Of a stretch of 64,000 nucleotides of DNA, positions 49,286-61,130 are shown in pieces. Positions within the stretch are counted from its first letter, which is position 1. Each line of letters begins with the position of its first letter. The notes under the pieces are model-generated. The model was not told where the DNA came from. It saw only the letters and a program-made list of their open reading frames with translations, and did no database searches. Made by a program: the position numbers and the translations under genes. The stretch comes from Euglena gracilis (lineage: Eukaryota; Euglenida; Euglenophyceae; Euglenales), in NCBI GenBank assembly GCA_039621445.1, contig CP154954.1, positions 26,424,954 to 26,488,953 on the forward strand. Reading direction: 5' to 3'.

Positions 49286-50281
49286 GCTCCGGACACAAGC
49301 AACGGGGGTTTGGGGGGGGGGGCATACCAAAATGTCCCTTGACCCTGAAAACCAGCAGCGAAAGTCCCGGGGCAGAACCAACAACAGACATATGTGCCAA
49401 ACCACTGGCTAAATGCCATTTGCCAAATGCAGGATAGATTCTGGGTTTCTCCCTTTGCTCCCTTTCGTTGGCTTGCTTTTGCAATGTCTCCACGCTTATT
49501 TCCCAGCCCAGTCAGTTTAAATCAGCTTTTGGGGGGGGGATAAAACACATCTACACATATCAACAAAATATATTTATAAATATTCTTGCTGGTATAATTT
49601 TACGCATTTTGCATCAGACGCGTCACAACTGGCATACCTTTGAAGCAAATAGATGGGAGCAGGCTTTTGCTATAGGATCCAGGGGAGGGGTCCACTACTT
49701 GGCCACTTTAACAGCAACTAGAAAACGCCACTGGCTGACCCCAGGGGGGGTCTGGGAGTCCCCAACAGGAAAAACTTTTTTTTTCATCTGGTGCTGTGCA
49801 CCGAGGTGAAAATGAGGTTTTTAATGCTCTTGGGCTGATTTTGTTCCACCAAAATGTTTGTTGTTTTGCTGTTTCACCAAACTGCCAAAACGCATTTTTT
49901 TTTGGTGTTGGGGGTCCAAAAAGCTTTGCACAGGCCACTGGGAAAAATTTCCACCAGCTAGCCCTGCTAGCATGCTAGCAGATCACCCCCCAGGAGGTCC
50001 ACTAGGTAATTTCCACTTGCCAATTTGGACGGCTGCAATAGCCCCTGGGGAATGCGAACCCTTAAGCAGAAGCGTGGACGGGATAAACCAATTGCAAACA
50101 ATCTCGCTCTGCCCCTGTTGGCAGTCAAAATTTTCATTCCATAAAAACTTTGCCTCTATTTACCGACAATCGCCTCTTATCATCAAAAACATCTTCTTAT
50201 CATCAAAAACATCCTCTTATCATCAGAAACTGGTCTCCTAGTCAATTCATACCAACCAGCAGATTCATGTTCATACAAAAC
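49286..50281. other. No gene recognised
   Basis: AT-richer spacer. At 50168-50225 TCTTATCATCAAAAAC is repeated three times. Confidence 0.4.
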
Positions 50282-50540
50282 GGGGGTGATCGGCAGGAAT
50301 GGGGTGGTCAGTGAAGAAGAGGCCACAAGAAATGGGGATCTAGAGGCAGAATCGTTTGCATCGGAGATGGGTGGGCTCTGTCATAGACAGGGGATCAACC
50401 TGAAATTTTCGTACAAGGTTCTGCACAACAACAACCAGCACATCTTTCCAGATGAAGTTTATGCTGCAGAAAACAAAACTTATGACTGTGACTTAAATGT
50501 GAACAAATTCTTCAAAATATTTGCAAAAGCAGAAAAATGA
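50282..50540 (+). CDS. Hypothetical ORF preceding block 2
   Basis: A roughly 85-codon frame ([20 protein letters not shown], then [20 protein letters not shown]) of normal composition ending at 50540. It has no good start (GTG at 50286) and no family I recognise. It could be an exon or chance. Confidence 0.25.
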
Positions 50541-50564
50541 CATTGATGGCTTTCAACCTGGTTG

Positions 50565-50945
50565 GCTGAAGGGGTGGCCGTGGGGGTGGCAGATGGTGTG
50601 GCGGATGGTGTGGCGGTGGGCGTTGCCGACGGCGTGACGGTCGGCGTGGTGGACGGTGTGGCCGAGGGCGTGGCGGTCGGGGTTGCCGATGGCGTGGCGG
50701 AGGGTGTGCTGGACGGTGTGGCGGAAGGGGTGGCCGTGGGGGTGGCGGACGGCGTTGCCGACGGCGTGGCGGTGGGCGTGGCCGATGGTGTGGCGGTTGG
50801 CGTGCCGGAGGGTGTGGCGGAGGGGGTGGCTGTTGGGGTGGCAGAAGGCGTGGCGGTTGGGGTGCCAGACGGTGTGGCGGAGGGGGTGGCTGTCGGGGTT
50901 GCCGAGGGCGTGGCAGAGGGTGTGCCGGTGGGGGTGGGGTCAGAA
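50565..50945. repeat. 12-bp-periodic block 2
   Basis: About 32 dodecamers. The order of variants ([20 protein letters not shown] on plus) is nearly that of blocks 6 and 9, ending in [11 protein letters not shown]. The blocks are therefore paralogous copies, not independent expansions. Confidence 0.9.
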
Positions 50946-51744
50946 GCAGAGCTTTGGGATCGAAAAGTAGCGTTGAACATAATCTAAATGAGAAGAGCAT
51001 ACTGAGAAAAAAGCGTTGAGAGTAGTGTTGAGCTCTGAGCCAATCATCTCTTAATTCACTTTTTGATGTGGTGATTTTGAGGAAAATAATCCCTTCTGCA
51101 CTAAACTTCTGGAAGGAGAGGAAAAAGATGACACCATTTCTCACAAGATTTGATTCCCCTTCTTTACAACCCTGTGCTTGACCACCAAAACCACGGGCCC
51201 AATTTCACCAAACCTGGGGCAGTGCGGATCAAAAAAAAAATGAAACTGAGCACCGCAGTCTGACATGCTGAAACAAAGGTTCAAAATGCCTCACCAGACT
51301 CTGGGGCAACTTCACTGGGGCAACAGTGAGACGGGGCAAAAAAAAAGTGAGTCATCAATTTGGAATTCCAGGATTGCTTGCTAAAAGCAGGAAAGCCAGA
51401 AAGAATGACAGGCAGATGAAATGAAAAAGCCCCATCTGGCATGGTTTGAGGTGGGCGACTCTCCAAAAAAAAACGGAAAAAGAAGCTGACGACAATAGAT
51501 CTGTTGTGTTTAATCATTGAACACAACTGAACATGAAATCGGTGTTCATTTTCAGCGACAATCAACAACTGAAAACGAACAAATTTCCACTGGTTGTGAG
51601 TGTGTGTGGGTGACTGTGCATTTGAGTTGGGAAATATTCAGTGGTGTTTAATGGTGCTCAAGCATGATTGCTGGTCGGGGAGGCCAGGTACCAAAAGCTG
51701 CCCTTGTGCCAGGAACCAGGAGGAGGGGCTCCGTCCTGAGAGGC
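50946..51744. other. Spacer with flanking repeat of the block family
   Basis: TTGAACACAACTGAACATG and TTCATTTTCAGCGACAATCA (51518-51570) recur before blocks 7 and 9, as does the lead TCAAGCATGATTGCTGGTCG (51658). No gene. Confidence 0.6.
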
Positions 51745-52018
51745 TGAAGGAGTGGCCGTGGGCGTGGCAGATGGTGTGGCGGATGGTGTGGCGGTGGGCG
51801 TCGCCGACGGCGTGCTGGTGGGCGTGGCGGACGGTGTGGCCGAGGGCGTGGCGGTCGGGGTTGCCGACGGCGTGATGGTCGGCGTGCCGGACGGTGTGGC
51901 GGAAGGGGTGGCTGTCGGAGTGGCGGACGGCGTGGCCGACGGCGTGGCGGTGGGCGTGGCCGATGGTGTGGCGGTTGGCGTGCCGGAGGGTGTGGCGGAG
52001 GGAGTGGCTGTTGGGGCC
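51745..52018. repeat. 12-bp-periodic block 3
   Basis: Variant order matches the first two thirds of block 6. It ends abruptly at GTTGGGGCCAGG, lacking the usual EAEL tail. Confidence 0.9.
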
Positions 52019-52586
52019 AGGTACCCAATCGCGATGGGCCACCATGTTGGGCCATGTTGGGCAAGTTGGCCCACTTTGATTTTAGCTTTGCTGTTAAATT
52101 GCCCAACTGAGTTTTGCACATATCACATAAAGTGTGGCCTTCATACCTCGGGTATGGAAGGTGTGCGGGGTTTGGGGGGTATGGGGGTGTGAGGGAAAGG
52201 GTATGGGGATGTTGTTGATGAGGTTGGCTGAAAAAGGGGGGATCCATGATGCACTTTCCAATGGCTCCTTGTAGTTATCCCACAACGGCAGTGAACACTG
52301 ACGTGTTGTTTGGATATGTGTTGCAATACTCTGGGGCTCATCTGGGGAACGGTTTCATAAATCGCGCGATCTGCCCACACAATAAGTCGGTACACAGTTG
52401 AGGTTTATTCTTCTTGCCCCCCCCCCCCCCCGAGCACTCCGACAGTTCAATATATCGTGTGATTTGCCCAGGAAATGATGCATCAGAAAAAACATCAACT
52501 GCCACGCGGAGGTGCAGCCGCATGGGGCAGGGTACGGGGGTATGGGGGGATGGGGTATGGGCAGGGCAGAACGGGAAGGCCTGGTG
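52019..52586. other. No gene recognised
   Basis: Balanced sequence with short ORFs. A C run lies at 52418-52431. Confidence 0.35.
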
Positions 52587-52830
52587 GGGGGGGGTTGAAC
52601 CCCCCCACCCGGGAGTTGGAGCCCGCCCTCCCCCTGCTGGGTAGGTAGGGGAACCAGCGGACTATCACCATGACCCTGGCCCCGTTCGCGGAGTTATTTT
52701 TTTTGCAGTCGCGAGTAACCAGATCCCGAGATTCCAAATCACCTCTGGTTAACCCCCAACTGCCCGCCAGGCCCAAGTTACTCACTCGCGAAGGGTCCAA
52801 ACTGGTCAGGATTAGCCACCCCCCCCCCCA
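52587..52830 (+). repeat. Dispersed family D, copy 4
   Basis: GGGTAGGTAGGGGAACCAGC, GACTATCACCATGACCCTGG, a degraded CAGTCGC hairpin, then CCGCCAGGCCCAAGTTACTC and CGCGAAGGGTCCAAACTGG. Confidence 0.7.
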
Positions 52831-53535
52831 GTTCAGACTCTGAAATATCTCTCCGGGGTGAGATTTTTGGTATTAAAAAAATAATCGATTTTTACAAAAT
52901 ATCTTGAGAAAACGAACATTATTCCGGAAGTGTCTGTCAGACCAAATGAAGGTCCTCCATCACCCCCCAAACGTCATTTTTGTTACCAACACGCCTGGCC
53001 TGTGTTCTGGCACGCTTTTGTGGTCCAAAACGGCCATTTCGGGATGTTTGGGGGGGGACAATATTCTCAAAATAACTCGAAAATGAAGCAAAATAAAAGA
53101 AAATGTCCGCAGAGCAAAAATGAAGCCCTTGGAATACCCTATCCAAAAATGGTGTACTTTATCCCCAACTCTTCGTTTAGCCCGAGTTATGGCCATTTTT
53201 TTTTGGACCAAATTTGGCCATTTTGCACAGTTTCGGCTTGTTTCAAACTTAGCCGTTTTCGGGACAAAAAAATCAATTTTTTTTTCCAGATATCTCGAAA
53301 ATGAAGCAAAATCAAAGGAAAAGTCCTAAATTAAAGCCTTTTAAAAGCCCAACCTAACCACATTTTGTTTTCTGTGTAACTCCCCGCTGAATTAGGTCAA
53401 AGAAGTCAAAAAAATAATCCCAAATGCCATCTTTTTTGAGCCTCGTAGATCCATAAAAACTTTTTTTGAGCCGAGTATGAGCGTTTTTCGCCCCCCCCCC
53501 CCCAGTTTTTGGCTCGAAACCCATGCATTTTGGGT
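52831..53535. repeat. TATCTCGAAAATGAAGCAAAA repeats and inverted U-type unit
   Basis: TCGAAAATGAAGCAAAAT occurs at about 53078 and 53292 and as a relative at 41955. 53400-53535 is an inverted relative of the 25.2-26.1 kb unit. Confidence 0.6.
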
Positions 53536-53860
53536 CACTTTGAGCCACTGGGGAAAAGGGGGGTTGAACCCCCCCCCGTCCTCCCCCCGCCGGGTAGGTA
53601 GGGGAACCAGCGGACTATCACCATGAGCCCGTTCCAAGAATTTCTTTTGCAGTTGCGAGCGACTGGATTTATATTTTCCGAATCACCTCTGGTTATGGCC
53701 AACTGCCCGCAGGCCCGAGTTAAACCCCCCCTACTTATAAACCCCCCGGGGTTTATAGGATCCGGTTTGGTTGGTCGGCCCGAGGGGGGTATAAGTAGGG
53801 AGTTTTAAGTGGGGGTGGGGTTTACTCATCCGTGAAGGGTCCAAACTGGGCCGGATTAAC
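53536..53860 (+). repeat. Dispersed family D, copy 5
   Basis: The CTGGGGAAAAGGGGGGTT box, GGGTAGGTAGGGGAACCAGC, GACTATCACCATGAGCCCG, a CAGTTGC-GA-GCGACTG hairpin, TTCCGAATCACCTCTGGTTA and TGAAGGGTCCAAACTGG. A CCCCCTACTTATAAACCCCC inverted repeat (53725-53805) is an extra insertion. Confidence 0.7.
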
Positions 53861-54114
53861 CAACCCCCCCCCCCAGTTCCGACTCCACCGTTTCTCTGGG
53901 GTGAGATTTTTGGTCAAAAAATCGATGGCAGAGTCTGAAATGATTGGGGTCCCACTTTGAGCCATGAGTCGAAGTGTGACTGGTCCTCCCTCAATTAGAC
54001 TCCAGTGCCTTTCTTCCTCAGTTTTGGCTTCAGCTTCCGCTCTCTCTTATCTTTGGGGGGGGCAGCAATTCTTTGCTTCCATCACAGCACAAACACAGCG
54101 GGTGACCTCTCACC

Positions 54115-54494
54115 GGGGATGCCTAAAAAGCAGTGCCGACACCGCTGGCACCGCTTGACACCGCTGGGACAGAAGGCTTTCTTTTTTTAGGGGGAACCCT
54201 TGCAAAAAATTTTCCATGTGCTTTTGTTCTATACAGGTTTTTTTTGATGGCCACGAATGTTTATGTGACAACGAGATGCTTTGATGCTTTCTTATGGGAA
54301 ATCCCCGCATTTTTTCCCTCAGTATTATTCCATGGGTTCCTGTCCCAGCGGTGTCAAGCGGTGCCAGCAGTGTCAAGCGGTGCCCCAGCGGTGCCCCAGC
54401 GGTGCCCCAGCGGTGCCCCAGCGGTGCCCCAGCGGTGCCCCAGCGGTGGCCCAGCGGTGCCCCAGCGGTGCCGGCACCGCTTGTCGGCATCCCC
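54115..54494. mobile_element. Foldback-type element with AGCGGTGCCCC minisatellite
   Basis: GGGGATGCC (54115-54123) and GGCATCCCC (54486-54494) are inverted ends. Inside, ACACCGCTGGCACCGCTTG on the left is mirrored by CAAGCGGTGCC and CCCAGCGGTGTCAAGCGG on the right. 54384-54470 is an 11-bp tandem array (CAGCGGTGCCC, about eight copies). Confidence 0.6.
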
Positions 54495-54602
54495 ACCGCC
54501 AGTGAGCGTCCATTTTGCACAGCCCAGGTTTTCAAGTGGGCATATGCAACGGTATGAGATGTTTCCTGCCCTCACACGGAACAACTATTAAATTGGAATG
54601 GT

Positions 54603-54632
54603 CACGAGGAAGCGAGTTTCCGCTTCCTCGTG
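54603..54632. other. Perfect 12-bp hairpin
   Basis: CACGAGGAAGCG and CGCTTCCTCGTG separated by six bases. The context is non-coding; there is no T tract to suggest a terminator. Confidence 0.6.
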
Positions 54633-54639
54633 GCTATTT

Positions 54640-56049
54640 GGAAAATTCGGGGGGGGGTGGCTGTGCGTGCTCTCGTTACCTCCGCCGATCCCTCCTATCC
54701 ACTCGTCGGCGTCCCAAAAAAGAAGCAATTTTGAAGATATCCGCTTCCCCTTCTTTTAAGGTCTCAAGGCCCTCCATTTCTGGTCATTTTGCCCCTGGAC
54801 GCCTCGAAATGAAGCATAACTGGGAGCGTTTTTGGACTGTTTCTGTCGGAGGACTGGCTTAAAGTGACTGACTTCTTTCAGAGGCCAAGATGAGCAAAAA
54901 GGGGCCCCAATACTTTGGCCAAAAGTCGAAATCAGCAAAAAAAACCACAAAAATTTGAATAAATGAAGCAGGAAACGTGTCATCGCTGTCTAAAAATTTT
55001 TGTTTCCGCTTCCTTTTCCGCTTAAACATTCACCATTGTTAGGCATTTACACGGCCTCAGTTTAGGGCTAAAATGGTGGTGAACACAATTTGTACACTCA
55101 AAAAAAGCGTGCAGAAATCTCCAAGAATAAACATCCTCGGTAACATCCTAAATTTTATTTTGGCATGACAAAAAAACATAAGACAGGAGGGGTTATGCCT
55201 CTTAGAATTGTTTGGGCAGATTTATCACAACGGCGGTTTTTTTAAGACCCAGCGGGGGGGGGGGGGGGGCTGTGGTTCGCACCCATCCACCCCCTTCACC
55301 TGGGGTAGGTCGACCCGACCCCCCAACCCACCACGGCATCTTCACCATTTTTAGGAAAACGGGGATTTTGGTCGGGAAAATTTTTTGAATTTTTTCCTGA
55401 AAAAATGGACCCAAATTACATGATTTTTTTTGATGAAAAACCACATTTTTTTTTCGCAAAAGAATCAAAAAAATTTCAGGTTTAAAATTTGGTCCTTTTT
55501 AGGAGGGGGTGGAAAAAACGAACGTCAAAAAAATTGGACCAAATTTTGGCACAGTCAAATTTTACTGACGTTTTTCTCTTGGAACTTTTTGGATTTTCAA
55601 CAGCATTTTTTGCTTCAAAAACCAAACTTTTGAGAAAATGTGAAATTTTGGAAGGTGTGAAAAAATGGGGGTTTGGGGGTTTTGGGAGGACCACCCACAT
55701 GGGTCCCAAAATGGGTCCAAAATGCACCCGGCACCGAAGGCACCGGGAAAATTCTTTTGGGAAGAGGTGGGGGTGGGTCGACACCCCACCCACCATGCAG
55801 GGGTGGGAGGGTGGTCGACCCCCCCCCCCCCCCCACCCACCACCCTGGCTGTTCGGCCGATTCCCGTTCTGCGCTGGGTATAGTATGGGAGGGTGTGGAG
55901 GGGTCGCTGAGCTCTTATCCCTTTATGGGTAAGAGCGAAGCTTGCCACCGGGGAAAAGGGGGACACAAACGAAAACCATATGTATCCATGCATTATGGAT
56001 CTGATAGCGCAATGGTGATTTGCTTTTATTAATAGGTACCTTTTTGGGG
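54640..56049. other. C/G-run DNA with a family D fragment
   Basis: 55901-55955 is the start of dispersed family D (TCGCTGAGCTCTTATCCC, GGGTAAGAGCGAAGCTTGC). The rest, including GGGTTTGGGGGTTTTGGG and CCCCACCCACCACC tracts, resembles 26.7-26.9 kb. No gene supported. Confidence 0.5.
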
Positions 56050-56312
56050 TGGCGGATGGCGTGGCCGAGGGCGTGGCGGAAGGTGTGGCGGATGGCGTGG
56101 CCGTGGGGGTCGCGGAGGGAGTGGCGGTCGGTGAGGGACTGGGCGTCGCGGACGGCGTGGCACTGGGCGTGGCGGACGGCGTGGCCGAAGGTGTGGCCGT
56201 GGGGGTGGCGGATGGTGTGGCGGTGGGCGTGGCGGACGGTGTGGCCGAGGGCGTGGCGGTGGGGGTGGCGGACGGGGTAGCTGAGGGTGTGGCGGATGGG
56301 GTGGAGACAGAG
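56050..56312. repeat. 12-bp-periodic block 4
   Basis: Dodecamers of GTGGCGGATGGC type, including a [18 protein letters not shown] variant shared with block 5, so blocks 4 and 5 form a subgroup. Confidence 0.9.
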
Positions 56313-57617
56313 GTGGAAAACCTTGAATGCCACATGAGGAACTTGAATGGGGGAAAGTGCTGCTCTTCCATTAATCCTATGACCGAGTGGCAGTATGAAT
56401 GGAAACACCCGACGGTTTGTTATGGTGTGTTTGCACGGTTTCCCTTTTTAGTGCTTTTATTCCTCCTTTTTATGCATAAGCTGTCCTCAAAATATGATTT
56501 GAGGCAAAACAGGTGCATCTTCGAAATACTCCCCTCATCACTGAAAGCTGTAAACTTACCAAGGGGCTATGTTAGATACCATAATGACATTTTCGCTCGG
56601 AGGTCTTGATGTTTTTTTTGCCAAATATGAGCATAAGATAATGTGGGTTCTGCAGGGGCAGAGAATTATTGTTTGGGGCCAACAGAATGGGAGAACAAAA
56701 TTGTAGAAGAGTAAAACTGTGGAAAGAAAATACAAACCTTGGTAGCTCACCCGCCCAACGTTCCTGAATGGGGCGTGGCATGGGGGTGTTGACAACACGG
56801 TGTGTCAACAAAACAGTTCCGAACCAGGGAATTTCAAAAGGACCCCCAAAGGGGGGTTCAACCGGCTGGCTGGAAAAAGGTGTGCGTGGAAAAAAAGGTG
56901 CTGGCTGGACCCACCCCCAGGACGTGGGAGGGGTCTGGGGGGGTCCCCAGGCTGGACCCGGCACGCACCCAAAAACAGGCAAAAGGCCCAAATCCAGTTG
57001 GGTTGAATTTTCAGCCAAAATTTGGGGTGAAACCCCCCAAAAACCCCTCAAAAATGCTCAGAAATGGCCGTTCCGGCCATATTTGACGTCCAGCTTTGCC
57101 GGGCTGCAATAACTTTTCTCCCACTCGACCCCCCTCCAGGGGGGTCCACAGCCCAGCCGGGCTGCTGGATGGAAAACGTGCCGGCTGTCTGGACTCCCGC
57201 CCAGGGGTAGGTTTGTGGGTCTGGCTGAAGAAATGCCCTAAACCTACACCCAACACACCCAACACCACATTTTTGGAAACATTGTTTTTCCCCCAGAAAA
57301 GCTCTTCCAAAACGTTTGAAATTGCTTTGGGCAGGATTTGATTCTGTTCATCAAATCCACAACAAAATGCCATTTCTCTCAAAGTTAACAATTCGACCAA
57401 AAAGCAAATAGCACCGAAACTGCATAAAACTGCTGTTATTTGCCAACACCACAGTGCCTCTTGGAGGAGGGGGGTGAGGTCGGTCCAACAAAAACCAGAC
57501 CTGACCAAAAACCAGGTCTGAAGAATAATGCCTGATGCGGCTTTCATTTGGGGGTGGTCGGTGAGCAACCACAAGCCAGCACTTCGCGCTTCAAAAGGAC
57601 AAGCCACCCCTGCGCGG
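56313..57617. other. No gene supported
   Basis: Mixed sequence. A 198-codon minus-strand frame spans 57011-57607 but has no recognisable motif. Confidence 0.35.
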
Positions 57618-58053
57618 CGGAGGGAGTGACCGTTGGCGTGGCTGAAGGCGTGGCAGAGGGAGTGGCAGACGGCGTTGCTGATGGGGTTGCGGTGGGGGTG
57701 GAGGACGGCGTGGCGGTGGGCGTGGGGGTTGGGGTGGCGGATGGCGTGGCCGAGGGCGTGGCGGAAGGTGTGGCGGACGGCGTGGCTGTAGGGGTCGCGG
57801 AGGGCGTGGCGGTCGGGGTGGGACTGGGCGTCGCGGACGGCGTGGCGCTGGGCGTGGCGGATGGTGTGGCTGAGGGTGTGGCCGTGGGGGTGGCGGACGG
57901 GGTGGCGGTGGGCGTGGCGGACGGTGTGGCCGAGGGCGTTGCGGTGGGGGTGGCGGACGGCGTCGCTGAGGGTGTGGCGGTGGGTGTTGCCGAGGGGGTG
58001 GCCGTGGGCGTGGCGGACGGTGTGGCGGACGGCGTCGGGGTTGGGGTGGGGGC
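57618..58053. repeat. 12-bp-periodic block 5
   Basis: Longest block (about 36 dodecamers). Plus frame [14 protein letters not shown], including [13 protein letters not shown]. The minus frame is TPSATPTA. Open on both strands throughout. Confidence 0.9.
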
Positions 58054-58819
58054 AGAAGCAGAGTCGGCGATGGATAAACTGATCACAACAAATGTTGGAG
58101 CAGTGGGGGGGGGGGCTGATTTGCGTTCAATAAGTGAACAAATTTTTAATTAATAGGAATTTATAATTCCCATAACTTCCGTTTCCCATGAATTAAATAA
58201 TAATAAATAAATAGGAATTTAAATTCCCATAAATTTCCATTTCCTATTAGCAGGCAAATAAATAAAATAGAAACATGAGGCCAAAATGTGGCTTATTTCA
58301 AAGGGAGAAAAACACACAAAACCTTGCTCTTAGCCTGCTGCTGGACACAAGGGACCCCTTCTGTCTCGCCTATTTACGTCTCTGATGAAAATCTCACACA
58401 AACCAATTTAATGCCGTTGACGGGTTTATTTTACAATGCAGGCGGGGGTGCCAAAATCGCAAAAATGGCAGCTCTCCCAAACACCATATTTCTCTGACCT
58501 TTGCCAGGAGACGGCGAGCTCTCCGTTGATCAACCTTTCCCCAAGGTTGTTTTGCTTACTCATGTTTGCATATATTCACCTTCATTGAACCCAGCATATG
58601 TGGATGTTTACATTTATGCAGGCTGTCTTCTTCTGCTGGTGCTGTGTTTTATTTTCTGCTGCGACTGCTGCTGCTGCTGCTGCTTCTGCTGCTTCGTACT
58701 GTGAAGAGAATTCTGTTCCCCCATTGGTGGACTCATGCTCAACTCAAACTGCAGCACAAGTTAATTACAACGCCAGGGCGTATTTTGGTTCGCAACCGTT
58801 TAAAGCTGTGGACTGCAAA
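58054..58819. other. AT-richer spacer with short CTG run
   Basis: AATAGGAATTTATAATTCCCAT occurs in two related versions (58152-58180, 58208-58236). (CTG)n at 58663-58685 gives poly-Ala or poly-Cys frames. No gene recognised. Confidence 0.4.
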
Positions 58820-58995
58820 TTTATTTATATATTTTATTACATTATAATATTTTACATAATATAACATTATACATAATACAATATTACAATTATACAATAT
58901 ATACATAATATCATAGTATATAATATAATATTGTGCATCACATAATATGTATATATTATATTTATATATTATATTTATATATATCACACCCATTT
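58820..58995. repeat. AT-rich microsatellite-like tract
   Basis: TATATTATATTT and ATACAATATT repeats, more than 80 percent A+T in a generally GC-rich region. Confidence 0.8.
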
Positions 58996-59138
58996 ATATA
59001 TGTTAATGGCCAAATAACTTGGCAAACTGTGAGCCGAAAACAACCTTGTACTAACATCAACTGGCAGGAGGTGGGGTGGGGAAGTAGACCAAAGCAGACA
59101 TCGTCAATTCTCAAGCTGAAACTCTGTCCTGGGCAGCT

Positions 59139-59520
59139 GAAGGGGTGGCCGTGGGCGTGGCGGATGGCGTGGCGGATGGCGTGGAGGTGGGTGTTGCCGA
59201 CGGCGTGCTGGTGGGCGTGGCGGATGGTGTGGCCGAGGGCGTGGCGGTCGGGGTTGCCGACGGCGTGACAGTCGGCGTGCCGGACGGTGTGGCGGAGGGG
59301 GTGGCTGTGGGAGTGGCGGACGGCGTGGCCGATGGCGTGGCCGAGGGCGTGGCCGATGGTGTGGCAGTGGGCGTGCTGGAGGGTGTGGCGGAGGGGGTGG
59401 CTGTTGGGGTGGCAGAAGGCGTGGCGGTTGGGGTGCCAGACGGTGTGGCGGATGGGGTGGCTGTCGGGGTTGCCGAGGGCGTGGCGGAGGGTGTTCCGGT
59501 GGGGGTGGGGGCAGAAGCAG
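59139..59520. repeat. 12-bp-periodic block 6
   Basis: About 32 dodecamers ending [11 protein letters not shown] on plus. On minus it begins [20 protein letters not shown]. The following GATCGAAAAATAGTGTTCAA and CTTCTGTCCTCAAGTTGGAA flank is shared with block 8. Confidence 0.9.
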
Positions 59521-59830
59521 AGCTTCGGGATCGAAAAATAGTGTTCAACTTGGAGCCAATTGCCTCTTAATTCATTTTTTGTCGTTGCGAGATTGATAAG
59601 AAAAGTAATAAAAATAAATAAAATACCTTCTGTCCTCAAGTTGGAAGAAGAGGGAAAAGACAGGGGGGGCTGGAGGGCCCAGGGGGGCAAGGGGGGCAGG
59701 GATAGGGGGTAAAACCCCCCGAGTAACAGGGCGAGGTGCCTTGTTACTGGCACCATATTTTTGGCCTTCCCCCCGACCCGTTATTTGGGCTCTACCCATC
59801 ATCATGGTATTCCCTCACAGACCTTTTGTG

Positions 59831-59968
59831 ATGAGTGACACATCCTCTGATGTCGCTGCAAACCTGAAATCCGAGACCTTGAACATGATTTTGACCCATC
59901 CTGATTCCACTTGCACCATCTGTCTCTTCTGTTCCTCCCCCAAAGCCTACTGCGAAACACTCACGGCA
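59831..59968 (+). CDS. Exon-like segment of unidentified gene
   Basis: An acceptor-like CCCTCACAG at 59812-59820 precedes ATG at 59831. The frame reads SDTSSDVAANLKSETLNMIL, then STCTICLFCSSPKAYCETLT, with a C-x2-C pair. It ends at CGGCAG followed by GCAAGT, the consensus of a GC-AG intron donor. Composition is that of a real exon, unlike its surroundings. I recognise no family. Confidence 0.35.
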
Positions 59969-60280
59969 GGCAAGTGCTGTGGAATATTTTCGCCGTCACT
60001 AAGTTCTTGGACCAAAAAAAACTGGGAGTACCCCACTATTGGAACTATGTTTTTTGGTCTGCCCCCTGCCCCGTTATTTGGGCAATGCCCACCCAAAGGG
60101 CACTGCCCCGTTATTTGGGGTTTGAGGGGGGCAGGGGTGGGTAGGAGGTAGAATGGAGCAGGGGGGGGGGTCCCAGGTTCGTGCCATGTCTCACAATACA
60201 TCCGCCCTGTTCTGTCGCTGAAATCAAAGTTCATTTTCAGCGATCAGCAACAGAATACAAACAGTGTGCATGTGTGTGTG

Positions 60281-60290
60281 CGTGCGTGTG

Positions 60291-60357
<67 letters not shown>

Positions 60358-60358
60358 A

Positions 60359-60410
<52 letters not shown>

Positions 60411-60455
60411 TGTGTGTGTGTGTGTGGTTGGGTGTGGGTGGGTGGGTGGGTGGGT

Positions 60456-60541
<86 letters not shown>
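60281..60541. repeat. (GTGC)n, (GGGT)n and (GT)n microsatellites
   Basis: About 33 GTGC units (60281-60411), a GGGT tract and about 40 GT units to 60541. Confidence 0.97.
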
Positions 60542-60544
<3 letters not shown>

Positions 60545-60703
60545 CGTGCCTGTGCACTCTTGTTAGGGAGTGTTTTGCGGTGTTGCAAAAACGTTCAGTA
60601 TATTTTCCAAACCCTCCCCATCCTGAACACTGCTAACCTGCCCATGGGGTTTACCCATCTGTACGTTGCCCTCCCTTCTGTACATAGCCCTCCTGAACAC
60701 TGC

Positions 60704-60756
60704 AAATACAGTAGGCGATACCACTGGTGGGTTGATTCAGTTCGCCCCACCACTGT
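60704..60756 (+). other. Conserved 53-nt motif, diverged copy 3
   Basis: AAATACAGTAGGC through ATTCAGTTCGCCCCACCAC keeps the core and the GGTGG/CCACC stem of copies 1 and 2. Upstream ACATAGCCCTCCTGAACACT also matches the flank of copy 2. No retroelement frame is visible beside it. Confidence 0.6.
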
Positions 60757-60911
60757 GTTTTGAATCGGCGTTGCATATCTCGTACAGACGCCCTGGACCA
60801 TTTGCGGCATTGCTTAACGGCATTCAAGCATGATTAGTGGCGGGGGCGACCAGCTACCGAAAGATTGTCGTTGTGCCAGGAACCAGGAGAGGATGGATCT
60901 GTTCTGGGCAG

Positions 60912-61130
60912 CTGAAGGGGTGGCCGTGGGCGTGGCAGATGGCGTGGCGGATGGTGTGGCGGTGGGCGTCGCCGACGGCGTGCTGGTGGGCGTGGTGGAC
61001 GGTGTGGCCGAGGGCGTGGCTGTCGGGGTTGCCGACGGCGTGATGGTCGGCGTGCCGGACGGTGTGGCAGATGGGGTGGTTGTCGGAGTGGCCGAGGGCG
61101 TGGCGGAGGGTGTGCCGGTAGGGGTGGAGG
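60912..61130. repeat. 12-bp-periodic block 7
   Basis: Lead CTGGGCAGCTGAAGGGGTGG, about 18 dodecamers, tail GGAGGCAGAGGCAAAGCTTC. Followed by TGACAGGATACCAAAACC, also present after block 9. Confidence 0.9.

Noticed and set aside
57011-57607. 198-codon minus-strand ORF
   Set aside because: Long but without motif, splice support or conservation within the window; it reads like a chance opening.
60181-60763. Cys-Val-Arg and His-Thr repeat proteins
   Set aside because: Translation of GTGC and GT microsatellites.
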